A stretch of DNA of 6,402 nucleotides from Thiotrichales bacterium (GCA_024763135.1 JANTGD010000215.1:1-6402); one strand, 5' to 3'; counted from the first letter of the stretch, positions 1-5,796 are shown. The notes: generated by a model not told the origin, from the letters alone. Numbers and translations are program-made.

Positions 1-94
1 TCGACATGGAACAACCATGGCTTCGCAACAATGCCTTGTTCTGAACGCGTGGGTTTGCGCTGATATAGACAGTTTGAACTTGTCGGTGTACTAG
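1..94 (-). mobile_element. Diverged, partial copy of the CTAG-flanked MITE-like element (one end only)
   Basis: The stretch ends in GTACTAG (88-94) preceded by an AT-rich arm (68-87) that resembles both terminal repeats of the element at 5050-5311; 19 of the last 27 bases match either end. The 11-mer GGAACAACCAT at 8-18 also occurs on the minus strand of that element at 5136-5126. In both places the distance from the first G of this 11-mer to the final G of CTAG is exactly 87 bases. By eye, 48 of the 87 positions are identical without gaps. The middle is strongly diverged. I infer an old copy whose other end lies beyond the window edge. It has no coding capacity. It is assigned to the minus strand because it matches the reverse complement of the left part of the copy at 5050. 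Confidence 0.5.
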
Positions 95-150
95 TGCAAC
101 TATCGAATGATACCGTGTGGATGCTGCACCGTTAGTGTCTTCTTGCGAGG

Positions 151-165
151 TTTTGCGACACCCTC
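151..165. repeat. Isolated terminal repeat like the ends of the 5634-5796 element
   Basis: Reading the minus strand, this is GAGGGTGTCGCAAAA. It matches the left end of the element at 5634 in 14 of 15 positions and the right end at 5796 in 14 of 15. It is oriented as a right end, and no partner facing it is visible between 1 and 150, so the rest of its element is outside the window or lost. It is immediately followed by a small hairpin, CCCTC-AAT-GAGGG (161-173), which overlaps the end. Confidence 0.45.
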
Positions 166-179
166 AATGAGGGAGTGAG

Positions 180-299
180 ATGACCAAATCGGCTAACCTT
201 CAGTCGGCTACTAAGACAATGCGATTGTCACCCGAGATTGGACGCAGGTATTCCTTGTCTGTATGGATCAGATTCATACTGCGATGCTCCCGCTCTTGA
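180..299 (+). CDS. Possible 39-residue basic small protein, unknown
   Basis: ATG at 180 follows AGGGAG (170-175) at a 4-base spacing, one of the better ribosome binding sites in the window. The product has 39 residues, begins MTKSANLQSA, is rich in Ser, Arg and Lys and has no recognisable domain. It starts 15 bases after a mobile-element-like end at 151-165, so its start could be transcribed from that end, or the reading frame could be accidental. A different frame over the same ground (ATG 263 to TAG 370) gives a 35-residue peptide with a strongly hydrophobic core, and the two might be remnants of one frameshifted gene. I do not recognise either, and the probability of a real gene is low. 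Confidence 0.18.
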   Translation: MTKSANLQSATKTMRLSPEIGRRYSLSVWIRFILRCSRS

Positions 300-632
300 T
301 CTTCTTCGCGTGTGCTGCTGTCTGTTTATTGCCTTTTCCAATAGGGCTGATAGTGGACACGTGCTGTTAGCAATGTCTCAAAAAGACTTCCCGGCTCATC
401 ACATCTCCCGTCTTCTAATTTCTAAGCGCCTGATTTCAACGAGTTTCCTGTGAAGTATGGCGAGGTTTGGCGGGATTTTTTCCCATAGCCTCTGAGTATA
501 AGACGACGACTCGACGATGGAACGCGTGGGAGTCTCAAGCATTTCACCCAGCGTCATCATGAGAATGCATGCAACAGGTATCTGTGTTGCGCACTGGACA
601 GGACGATGGATTAAGAAGACAGGTAGGTCACG
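300..632. other. Gene-poor leader region upstream of the lipoprotein
   Basis: No convincing gene is seen. It contains the rest of the hydrophobic 35-residue reading frame (263-370), a T-rich block GGGATTTTTTCCC (472-484), and TATAAG at 497-502, which matches the sigma70 -10 consensus in 5 of 6 positions but has no good -35 hexamer at 16-18 bases. An 11-mer, GAACGCGTGGG, occurs at 43-53 and again at 520-530. The lipoprotein promoter is presumably here, but I cannot place it with confidence. Confidence 0.5.
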
Positions 633-1253
633 ATGGTCAGAAATATCTTGCTATGGTTGGGGATTACTGTGGGATTGATAGGCTGCCAGAGTCAGGGCGA
701 CGCGCCCACTTCGACAGCGGTATTGGCGGATGGTGCCAGCCGCGAACAGGAGGCGCAGCCGCAAACGCCCGCTCCCGCAGATGATACGCTGGAGATTGTT
801 GCAATTACCCCGGAAACGGTGATCGAAGGTGAGCCGGTGAGGCTACGCGTTACCGTCAAATATGCACTGAACACACGCCCCGAAGGGGAAATTAGTATCG
901 GCTTCAACACTGATCAGCCAGGAGAATTTCGCACGGTCTTAACCAGCGAGCCGATTGCAGCAGGGGCGGGTGAGATTGTTTTGGAAACGGATGTCACGCC
1001 TGTACTCTGGGCAGACCCGGATGACTTTTCTGCCAATGTTGCCTTGAGTGAACATCCTCATCCCAGCAGTTGGCAACCACTTCAGAGTGTGACGCGGGTC
1101 ATTCAGGTTGAGCCGTATCTCTACGCCCCTTATGTACCAGGGGAAAGCGCTCGCGCGAATCAAATACCTAAGTTGAACACGTATACACTACCCGAGTCGG
1201 TGTGCTATGCCGGGAGCGGATCAGCCGAATTGTACTGCGTCGCATATCGTTGA
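633..1253 (+). CDS. Predicted outer-membrane lipoprotein of unknown function
   Basis: The 206-residue product begins with a short positive N-region (Arg3), a hydrophobic stretch (residues 5-16) and the lipobox Leu-Ile-Gly-Cys with Cys18 as the lipidated residue. Gln at +2 rather than Asp favours sorting to the outer membrane. Residues 19-52 are a Pro/Ala/Gln/Asp-rich linker. Residues about 53-160 alternate short strands in the style of an Ig-like or CARDB-like beta sandwich (for example TVIEGEPVRLRVTVKY). The tail (161-206) is Tyr/Pro-rich and has two cysteines, 191 and 202, that could form a disulfide in the periplasm. ATG 633 is chosen because it gives an intact signal peptide and follows AGGTAGGT (621-628). 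The gene converges on dapE with only 16 bases between the stop codons, so it is not part of the dap operon. I do not recognise a family. Confidence 0.85.
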   Translation: MVRNILLWLGITVGLIGCQSQGDAPTSTAVLADGASREQEAQPQTPAPADDTLEIVAITPETVIEGEPVRLRVTVKYALNTRPEGEISIGFNTDQPGEFRTVLTSEPIAAGAGEIVLETDVTPVLWADPDDFSANVALSEHPHPSSWQPLQSVTRVIQVEPYLYAPYVPGESARANQIPKLNTYTLPESVCYAGSGSAELYCVAYR

Positions 1254-1269
1254 TAGGTGCAGGCTGCAG

Positions 1270-2397
1270 TCATAGGAGTAGGTTTTCAAGGATACGCTGA
1301 TAGGTAGCGCTTAGCTTGTCTAAATCGCTTATGGATATGCATTCGTCGATTTGATGAATCGTTGCATTGAGCGGGCCGAATTCCACAACTTCGGCGCCAG
1401 TGGGTGCGATAAACCGACCATCCGAAGTGCCACCGGCCGTGGAGAGTTCAGTCGCTACGTTGAGTTCTGACTGAATGGCCGACTGAACTGCCTCAACCAG
1501 CTGTCCGGCAGGCGTCAAAAAGGGATTGCCCGACAATGTCCATTCAATTTCATGCGGGACGTGGTGCTTATGGAGGATATTCTCTACGCTAGCTTTGAGC
1601 TGCTCTGCTGTCGTCTCTGTTGAAAATCGAAAATTGAACAGGACTTCGAGGGTGCCGGGAATGACATTGGTGGCGCCGGTACCCGCATGAATATTGGAAA
1701 TCTGAAAGCTCGTGGGTGGAAAAAAGGCATTACCTTGGTCCCAGCGTGCTTGCGTCAGTTCATACAGGGCGCCAAGCGCCAGATGAACAGGGTTTTCGGC
1801 CAGATGAGGGTAGGCAATATGCCCCTGTTTCCCTTCCACTCTTAATCTTGCCCCTAAAGAACCTCTGCGTCCGTTTTTTACCACGTCCCCAAGTTGGTGA
1901 GAACTGGACGGTTCGCCGACCAGGCAAAAATCGATATTTTCCCCCCGGGCTTGCAATGTTTCGATCACTTTGACTGTGCCATCGATGGCAGGGCCTTCTT
2001 CGTCGCTGGTAATCAAAAAAGCGATCGAACCCGCATGCTTGGGATGTTTTCTAATGAAGTGCTCTACTGCGACCACCATTGCAGCGATGCTTCCTTTCAT
2101 GTCTGCTGCACCTCTGCCGTAGAGCATGCCTTGATCGATGGTCGGCGAGAACGGTGGATAGCGCCATTGATCTACAGGGCCGGTAGGGACGACATCTGTG
2201 TGGCCAGCAAAACAAAACAAGGGCTTAGTGGAGCCGCGTCGTAGCCAAAGGTTTTGCACTTCACCAAAGGGCATGGGTTCAGCCGTAAAGCCCAAGGGCG
2301 CGAGCCGGGCACCAATTAAGTCCTGGCAGCCCGCATCCAGCGGGGTAATCGAAGGCCTTGAAATCAAAGCCTTGGCTAGCTCCAAGGTTTCGCTCAT
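1270..2397 (-). CDS. dapE: Succinyl-diaminopimelate desuccinylase
   Basis: DapE hydrolyses N-succinyl-L,L-diaminopimelate to L,L-diaminopimelate and succinate in the cytoplasm, supplying lysine and peptidoglycan synthesis. The 375-residue protein has the usual length and all the di-zinc M20-family residues: His66 and Asp68 in GHTDVVPTGP, Asp99 in GRGAADMKGS, the pair Glu133-Glu134 in SDEEGPA (Glu133 as general base), Glu162 in VGEPSSS and His348 near the C-terminus. These fall one residue before the numbering of the Haemophilus enzyme. The dimerisation lid domain is about residues 178-290. ATG 2397 gives the family N-terminus MSETLELAKALI. No clear Shine-Dalgarno precedes it, so translation may depend on the upstream genes. 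It is last in the dapD-yffB-dapE run, 63 bases after the yffB-like gene. No terminator hairpin is obvious after it. Confidence 0.97.
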   Translation of the reverse strand: MSETLELAKALISRPSITPLDAGCQDLIGARLAPLGFTAEPMPFGEVQNLWLRRGSTKPLFCFAGHTDVVPTGPVDQWRYPPFSPTIDQGMLYGRGAADMKGSIAAMVVAVEHFIRKHPKHAGSIAFLITSDEEGPAIDGTVKVIETLQARGENIDFCLVGEPSSSHQLGDVVKNGRRGSLGARLRVEGKQGHIAYPHLAENPVHLALGALYELTQARWDQGNAFFPPTSFQISNIHAGTGATNVIPGTLEVLFNFRFSTETTAEQLKASVENILHKHHVPHEIEWTLSGNPFLTPAGQLVEAVQSAIQSELNVATELSTAGGTSDGRFIAPTGAEVVEFGPLNATIHQIDECISISDLDKLSATYQRILENLLL

Positions 2398-2460
2398 AGG
2401 AAGATAACCGGTTTTGTTTAGTTTCGATGCTGTACGCTTCTAGGAGCCTGTAGTGCCCGC

Positions 2461-2811
2461 TTAAGGCACTATACCCGCATATTCCGCCGGCTTAAAACCC
2501 ACCACAACGACCTGTTGATTGTCCAAAACAGGACGTTTAATCAGGGTTGGGTGCTGCTGCAGAATCGGTAGCGCAGAGCATTCTTCTGTCAATGCGACCC
2601 GCTCGGCATCGCTCAACTGACGCCAGGTGGTACTGCGTTTATTGATCACTGTCTCCAAGCCGACGGCGGAGATCCAGGCGTTGAGTGTGGACGCATCGAT
2701 ACCGTCGGCTCGGAGATCATGAAAGTGATACGCAATTGCATGGTCATCGAGCCAGCGCCGTGCTTTTCTTACCGTGTCACAGTTTTTAATACCGTACAGC
2801 GTGATTGTCAT
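2461..2811 (-). CDS. yffB: ArsC-like thioredoxin-fold protein of the YffB/Spx group
   Basis: The 116-residue product has the ArsC/Spx fold with the N-terminal signature TLYGIKNCDTVRKARRWL, where Cys11 is the single redox or thiol-binding cysteine, and LIKRPVL (around Arg93), the conserved arginine region of ArsC-like reductases. The sequence TTWRQLSD at 61-68 is typical of the YffB subgroup. True arsenate reductase activity is not expected: YffB proteins are reported as glutathione-dependent or of unclear role. I choose ATG 2811 because family homology starts at MTITLYGIKNC; the frame stays open to 2886, but this would overlap dapD by 53 bases and add an unrelated N-terminus. It begins 22 bases after the dapD stop and precedes dapE, as yffB precedes dapE in E. 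coli. Why it travels with dapE is unknown. Confidence 0.92.
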   Translation of the reverse strand: MTITLYGIKNCDTVRKARRWLDDHAIAYHFHDLRADGIDASTLNAWISAVGLETVINKRSTTWRQLSDAERVALTEECSALPILQQHPTLIKRPVLDNQQVVVVGFKPAEYAGIVP

Positions 2812-2833
2812 GAGCAGATATGCCTGGCGATTG

Positions 2834-3655
2834 TCAGATATCCCGTAACAAGGCGTTGATACCAACCTTGCTGCGGGTTTTTTCATCCACTCGCTTCACA
2901 ATAACGGCACAGTACAGGCTGTACTTTCCATTTTTCGAAGGGAGATTGCCCGACACGACAACCGACCCTGCAGGTACCCGCCCGTACAGAATTTCGTCTT
3001 TTTCACGGTCATAGATCCGCGTGCTCTGGCCAATATACACACCCATCGAGATAACTGAGCCTTCCTCAACAATCACGCCCTCAACGACTTCAGAGCGGGC
3101 GCCAATAAAGCAATTGTCCTCAATGATGGTCGGCGCTGCCTGCAGGGGCTCTAATACGCCACCTATCCCTACACCCCCTGAGAGGTGGACATTTTTACCT
3201 ATCTGAGCGCAGGAACCCACCGTGGCCCAGGTATCAACCATGGTACCGCTATCCACGTAGGCACCGATATTGACGTAGGAGGGCATCAACACGGCGCCGG
3301 GCGCAATATAGGCGCCTTGGCGAGCCATGGCCGGGGGAACAACGCGCACCCCCTCTTGCTGAAAAGAGTGCTCGGTCTTGTGTAAAAATTTACTGGGTAC
3401 TTTGTCATAAAATTGTGTATAGCCGCCCTCCATCACCTCATTGTCGTGAATGCGAAAGGAGAGCAAAACTGCTTTTTTCAACCATTCATTGACCTGCCAC
3501 TGCCCCGCCTGCTTTTCAGCCACGCGAGCTTGGCCCGTGTCGAGTAAATGGATCGCGTCGGTGACGGCTTGTTTGACTTGATGGGCAACATTCGCGGGGG
3601 TGATGTCGGCGCGCTGTTCAAACGCTGTTTCAATGATAGTCTGTAGATCGGACAC
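2834..3655 (-). CDS. dapD: Tetrahydrodipicolinate N-succinyltransferase
   Basis: DapD transfers succinyl from succinyl-CoA to L-2,3,4,5-tetrahydrodipicolinate, opening the ring to N-succinyl-2-amino-6-ketopimelate, the committed step of the succinylase branch. The 273-residue protein matches the usual 274. An N-terminal helical domain (about 1-100) contains the family motif VLLSFRIHDN. It is followed by left-handed beta-helix hexapeptide repeats (about 105-235), including GAYVDSGTMVDTWATVGSCA, the conserved substrate/CoA-binding stretch, and NCFIGARSEVVEGV. The C-terminal arm includes SLYCAVIVKRVD. The start is GTG at 3655, supported by AAGGAGA five bases upstream; there is no better ATG. It lies first in a tight run with yffB (22-base gap) and dapE, and 154 bases after dapC with its own candidate promoter. 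Confidence 0.97.
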   Translation of the reverse strand: MSDLQTIIETAFEQRADITPANVAHQVKQAVTDAIHLLDTGQARVAEKQAGQWQVNEWLKKAVLLSFRIHDNEVMEGGYTQFYDKVPSKFLHKTEHSFQQEGVRVVPPAMARQGAYIAPGAVLMPSYVNIGAYVDSGTMVDTWATVGSCAQIGKNVHLSGGVGIGGVLEPLQAAPTIIEDNCFIGARSEVVEGVIVEEGSVISMGVYIGQSTRIYDREKDEILYGRVPAGSVVVSGNLPSKNGKYSLYCAVIVKRVDEKTRSKVGINALLRDI

Positions 3656-3660
3656 AAAAA

Positions 3661-3667
3661 TCTCCTT
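3661..3667 (-). promoter_or_regulatory. Shine-Dalgarno of dapD, fixes a GTG start
   Basis: On the minus strand AAGGAGA is separated by five T residues from GTG 3655. It is the strongest ribosome binding site among the dap genes here and decides in favour of the GTG start. Confidence 0.85.
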
Positions 3668-3683
3668 GAGTTTTTTTATGCTG

Positions 3684-3707
3684 GAATGCGTCGCTTAAGG
3701 CGCATTC
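3684..3707. repeat. Palindrome in the dapD leader
   Basis: GAATGCG (3684-3690) and CGCATTC (3701-3707) are perfect inverted arms around a 10-base centre that itself contains the palindrome CTTAAG (3694-3699). On the minus strand it lies between the candidate promoter and the dapD start, and is followed by an A-run rather than a T-run. It therefore fits an operator or an mRNA leader hairpin better than an intrinsic terminator. No regulator is identified. Confidence 0.45.
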
Positions 3708-3742
3708 ATACCACGGTTGGGTTCCTGGAATTTGAGGGCGCA

Positions 3743-3771
3743 ATGCTAAGCGTGCTTGGCAGGTTAGTAAA
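3743..3771 (-). promoter_or_regulatory. Candidate sigma70 promoter for dapD-yffB-dapE
   Basis: On the minus strand TTTACT (3771-3766) and TAGCAT (3748-3743) match the -35 and -10 consensus in 4 of 6 positions each, at the ideal 17-base spacing. Transcription would start near 3736, giving a leader of about 80 bases that includes the 3684-3707 palindrome. The hexamers are mediocre, so this is an inference from spacing and position. Confidence 0.35.
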
Positions 3772-3809
3772 GCGTTGCGCGGAGCCTGACCAGGCCGCTG
3801 AGTCCGGGC

Positions 3810-5009
3810 TTATGTTTCTCCTCCTATGGTCCTGCGTATCCGCCATGCGGCTTCGCGGCACTCTTCCTCTTCTGCCACCAGCGCCATGCGGACGTAACCA
3901 CTGCCAGGATCGATACCTTGAATGCGCCTGGAGAGAAAACTGCCAGGCAGTACTGTGAGATGTTGTTCCGCATACAAGCGCTGCGCAAAGGTTTGATCGT
4001 CCTCTGGGGTTTTCACCCAGAGATAGAAAGCTGCATCAGGCATCTGTGTCGGCAAGACCGGGGCGAGTATTTCTCGAAACTCACGGAACTTTTGCCGGTA
4101 AGCCGCGCGATTGTCTTTAACATGCTGTTCATCCTGCCAGGCAGCGATACTGGCTTGCTGTAGGGTGGGTGGCATGGCGCAGCCGTGATAGGTTCGATAG
4201 AGCAGAAAGCGCTCGAGTAACTGTGCATCACCGGCCACAAACCCCGAACGTAAACCTGGCGCGTTGGAACGTTTTGAAAGGCTGTGAAAGACAAGGCAGC
4301 GCTCAAACTGCTCGTTACCCATACGGCTGGCTGCTCCGAGCAATCCCGCTGGCGGTTGTGCTTCGTCAAAATAGATCTCGGAATAGCACTCGTCACTTGC
4401 GATGATAAAATCGTAACGATCAGCCAAGTTAATCAATGCCTGCAACGCAGACTCGGATAGCACAGCCCCCGTAGGATTCCCCGGGGAACAAATGTAAATC
4501 AAGGCGCACTCTTGCCAAATCTTCGCTGGTACGGCGTCGAAATCTGGGCGGAACGCGTGATCTTTGTCACACGACAGATAGTAGGGCTCCGCACCAGCGA
4601 GTAGCGCTGCGCCTTCATATATCTGATAGAAGGGGTTGGGCATCAACACTTTCTGGTTCGTGGTCGGATCAATGACTGCCTGTGCCAACGCAAACAATGC
4701 CTCACGGGTGCCATTGACAGGTAACACATGGCGTTCAGGGTCGAGTAGCGCTGCAGGTAAGTGAAAGCGCCGGCTGAGCCAATCGGTAATTGTATGGCGC
4801 AGCGCTTGAGTACCCTTGGTCAATGGATAAGTGGCCAGTCCCTCGAGATGGTCGCAGATTGCTGAGCGGATCAGCTCAGGGGTCTGGTGCTTGGGTTCGC
4901 CTATCGATAGTCGTATAGGTGCCTGATGGGTTGGTGGTGTGATATCTGCAAAAAGCTGAGCCAGTTTTTGGAAAGGGTAGGGGTGTAGCTGTGCTAATCG
5001 GGGATTCAT
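3810..5009 (-). CDS. dapC: N-succinyldiaminopimelate aminotransferase
   Basis: This is a 399-residue fold-type I PLP aminotransferase that converts N-succinyl-2-amino-6-ketopimelate to N-succinyl-L,L-diaminopimelate using glutamate. Visible motifs in order are: LSIGEPKHQTP (34-44), the N-terminal substrate segment typical of DapC; NGTREALFALAQ (99-110), the PLP phosphate site; SPGNPTG (175-181) with Asn178 contacting PLP O3'; SDECYSEIYF (205-214) with Asp206 pairing with the PLP ring nitrogen; HSLSKRSNAPGLRSG (242-256) with Lys246 as the Schiff-base lysine; and Arg374 in GYVRMAL binding substrate carboxylate. LSKRSNAPGLRSGF is characteristic of the DapC group rather than aspartate aminotransferases. 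ATG 5009 gives the expected short N-terminus (MNPRLAQLHPYPFQKL); the Shine-Dalgarno is weak. It lies upstream of dapD on the same strand, so the cluster encodes three consecutive steps. A short GCCTG-AC-CAGGC hairpin (3784-3795) follows its stop but lacks a T-run. Confidence 0.96.
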   Translation of the reverse strand: MNPRLAQLHPYPFQKLAQLFADITPPTHQAPIRLSIGEPKHQTPELIRSAICDHLEGLATYPLTKGTQALRHTITDWLSRRFHLPAALLDPERHVLPVNGTREALFALAQAVIDPTTNQKVLMPNPFYQIYEGAALLAGAEPYYLSCDKDHAFRPDFDAVPAKIWQECALIYICSPGNPTGAVLSESALQALINLADRYDFIIASDECYSEIYFDEAQPPAGLLGAASRMGNEQFERCLVFHSLSKRSNAPGLRSGFVAGDAQLLERFLLYRTYHGCAMPPTLQQASIAAWQDEQHVKDNRAAYRQKFREFREILAPVLPTQMPDAAFYLWVKTPEDDQTFAQRLYAEQHLTVLPGSFLSRRIQGIDPGSGYVRMALVAEEEECREAAWRIRRTIGGET

Positions 5010-5049
5010 GCCAGATTCAAGCCTCGAAAATAGGGGGTGTTAAAGCAGC

Positions 5050-5311
5050 CTAGTACGTCGTCCAGTTTAAAAAGACGGAGTCAGTGGTCTTGACTGCATT
5101 CCTGGGTAGGCGCACTTCGCAGGGAATGGTTGTTCCCTTACTAAGGAGCGCCACACCGCCAGCGCTGCAGACAGGGCAACCCTTGGGGTGCTTCTGTGAT
5201 GCCGCGCCGGTGTGTTGCAGTGCTTGCCAAGGACGCTGCCTTTGCCTGCGCCTTGACGCGCAGCAACACAAAAGCGCTGGGTCTGTCATTCTAAGCTAGA
5301 CGATGTACTAG
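5050..5311. mobile_element. MITE-like element with CTAG/TA target (IS630-like)
   Basis: The left end CTAGTACGTCGTCCAG (5050-5065) is answered by CTAGACGATGTACTAG (5296-5311) in inverted orientation, 14 of 16 matching. Extended inward, 23 of 30 positions match (5050-5079 against 5311-5282). If TA is the duplicated target (5051-5052 and 5309-5310), the element proper is 5053-5308 and the restored site is C-TA-G, the target and duplication known for IS630. Inside are a perfect 6-bp hairpin AGGGAA-TGGTTG-TTCCCT (5121-5138), a competing arm pair 5097-5104/5120-5128, and a long stem between 5211-5232 and 5251-5270. No reading frame in it looks like a protein, and none is long enough for a transposase. 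I infer a non-autonomous element mobilised in trans. A diverged end occurs at 1-94. Confidence 0.65.
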
Positions 5312-5317
5312 TACATC
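5302..5317. repeat. Perfect 16-bp palindrome at the junction of two elements
   Basis: GATGTACTAGTACATC is fully self-complementary. Its left half is the right end of the 5050-5311 element; its right half lies just outside, yet reads CTAGTACATC like a terminus of the same family. The palindrome therefore looks like two ends abutting head to head, rather than a regulatory operator. Confidence 0.6.
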
Positions 5318-5567
5318 AATAAGCGTGTTCTGACGGACACAGAGAAATCCAAAGCGCTCAAGGCTAAGGCATAGTTGCGGGTAACGGCAGCCCTTCGCCA
5401 AGACCCGTCACGCCGCAGTGAACGCTTTGGGTTGCTCCAGCCGGGTGAGCCAGAAAGCGTCATCCAGGTTGTTACGCTGTTTGCGAAGGGAGCAATCATG
5501 CGTTGTACAGCGCGTCGAATGGAGAACTGCTTTTTGACTCGCTGTATGGATTAGAACACGCTTGTTG
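5317..5567. mobile_element. Second MITE-like element with 15-bp inverted ends
   Basis: CAATAAGCGTGTTCT (5317-5331) is inverted at 5553-5567, which on the minus strand reads CAACAAGCGTGTTCT: 14 of 15 match, with a further 5 of 11 positions matching inward. No target duplication is visible. Within lie a hairpin GTGTTC-TGAC-GGACAC (5325-5340, one G-U pair) and an inverted pair CCAAAGCG (5349-5356) / CGCTTTGG (5423-5430). The forward frame from 5312 to 5554 is open except for an amber codon at 5372-5374 and reads plausibly but matches nothing I know; it lacks a start and a ribosome binding site. I treat the unit as a non-coding mobile repeat or a decayed remnant. Confidence 0.45.
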
Positions 5568-5633
5568 GAGGACTAACTATCAAATGTTGCATCAGTTCTA
5601 ATAGACTGTTTGATCCTTACCCTACCCGTGTAG

Positions 5634-5796
5634 GAGGCTGTCGCAAAAGCGCTAGCTTTTCGATAGCCTCGTGCAACACAGAGATGTGCTGCCAGCAACA
5701 AGGACCACAAGTCGTTGTTTCTATGAGGAAAGGAAAAATCACACTTTTTCCTTTCCGCTTGGCGCAAAGTCTTGGACGGACTTTTGCGACACCCTT
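5634..5796. mobile_element. 163-bp structured MITE-like element with target duplication
   Basis: The left end GAGGCTGTCGCAAAAG (5634-5649) and the right end, minus strand AAGGGTGTCGCAAAAG (5796-5781), match in 14 of 16 positions. TGTAG directly precedes (5629-5633) and follows (5797-5801); the next two bases GA also match, so the direct repeat can be read as TGTAGGA. Almost the whole body folds into five successive hairpins: 5634-5670 (about 16 bp, loop GCTA), 5673-5692 (GAGA loop), 5697-5719, 5727-5756 (12 bp perfect, GGAAAGGAAAAA against TTTTTCCTTTCC) and 5763-5788. It has no start-plus-ribosome-site reading frame on either strand. I infer a non-autonomous element; a structured RNA is the alternative. 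Confidence 0.6.

Noticed and set aside
472..484. GGGATTTTTTCCC as an intrinsic terminator
   Set aside because: The T-run is the loop of a 4-bp stem rather than following a stable GC stem.
569..784. 71-residue frame overlapping the lipoprotein start
   Set aside because: It overlaps the well-supported lipoprotein gene in another frame and lacks protein-like features.
2812..2886. 25-residue N-terminal extension of the yffB-like frame
   Set aside because: It overlaps dapD by 53 bases and has no family similarity; the YffB signature begins at the Met encoded at 2811.
3784..3795. GCCTG-AC-CAGGC hairpin as the dapC terminator
   Set aside because: The stem is only five pairs with a two-base loop and no T-run follows on the minus strand.
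5050..5299. Reading frames of 71 (+) and 79 (-) residues across the first element
   Set aside because: Cys/Arg/Gln-rich low-quality translations lying within inverted repeats and hairpins, with no start signals or domains.
5308..5499. 63-residue minus-strand reading frame inside the second element
   Set aside because: Its C-terminus is merely the translated inverted terminal repeat, it has no ribosome binding site, and composition follows the repeat rather than a protein.
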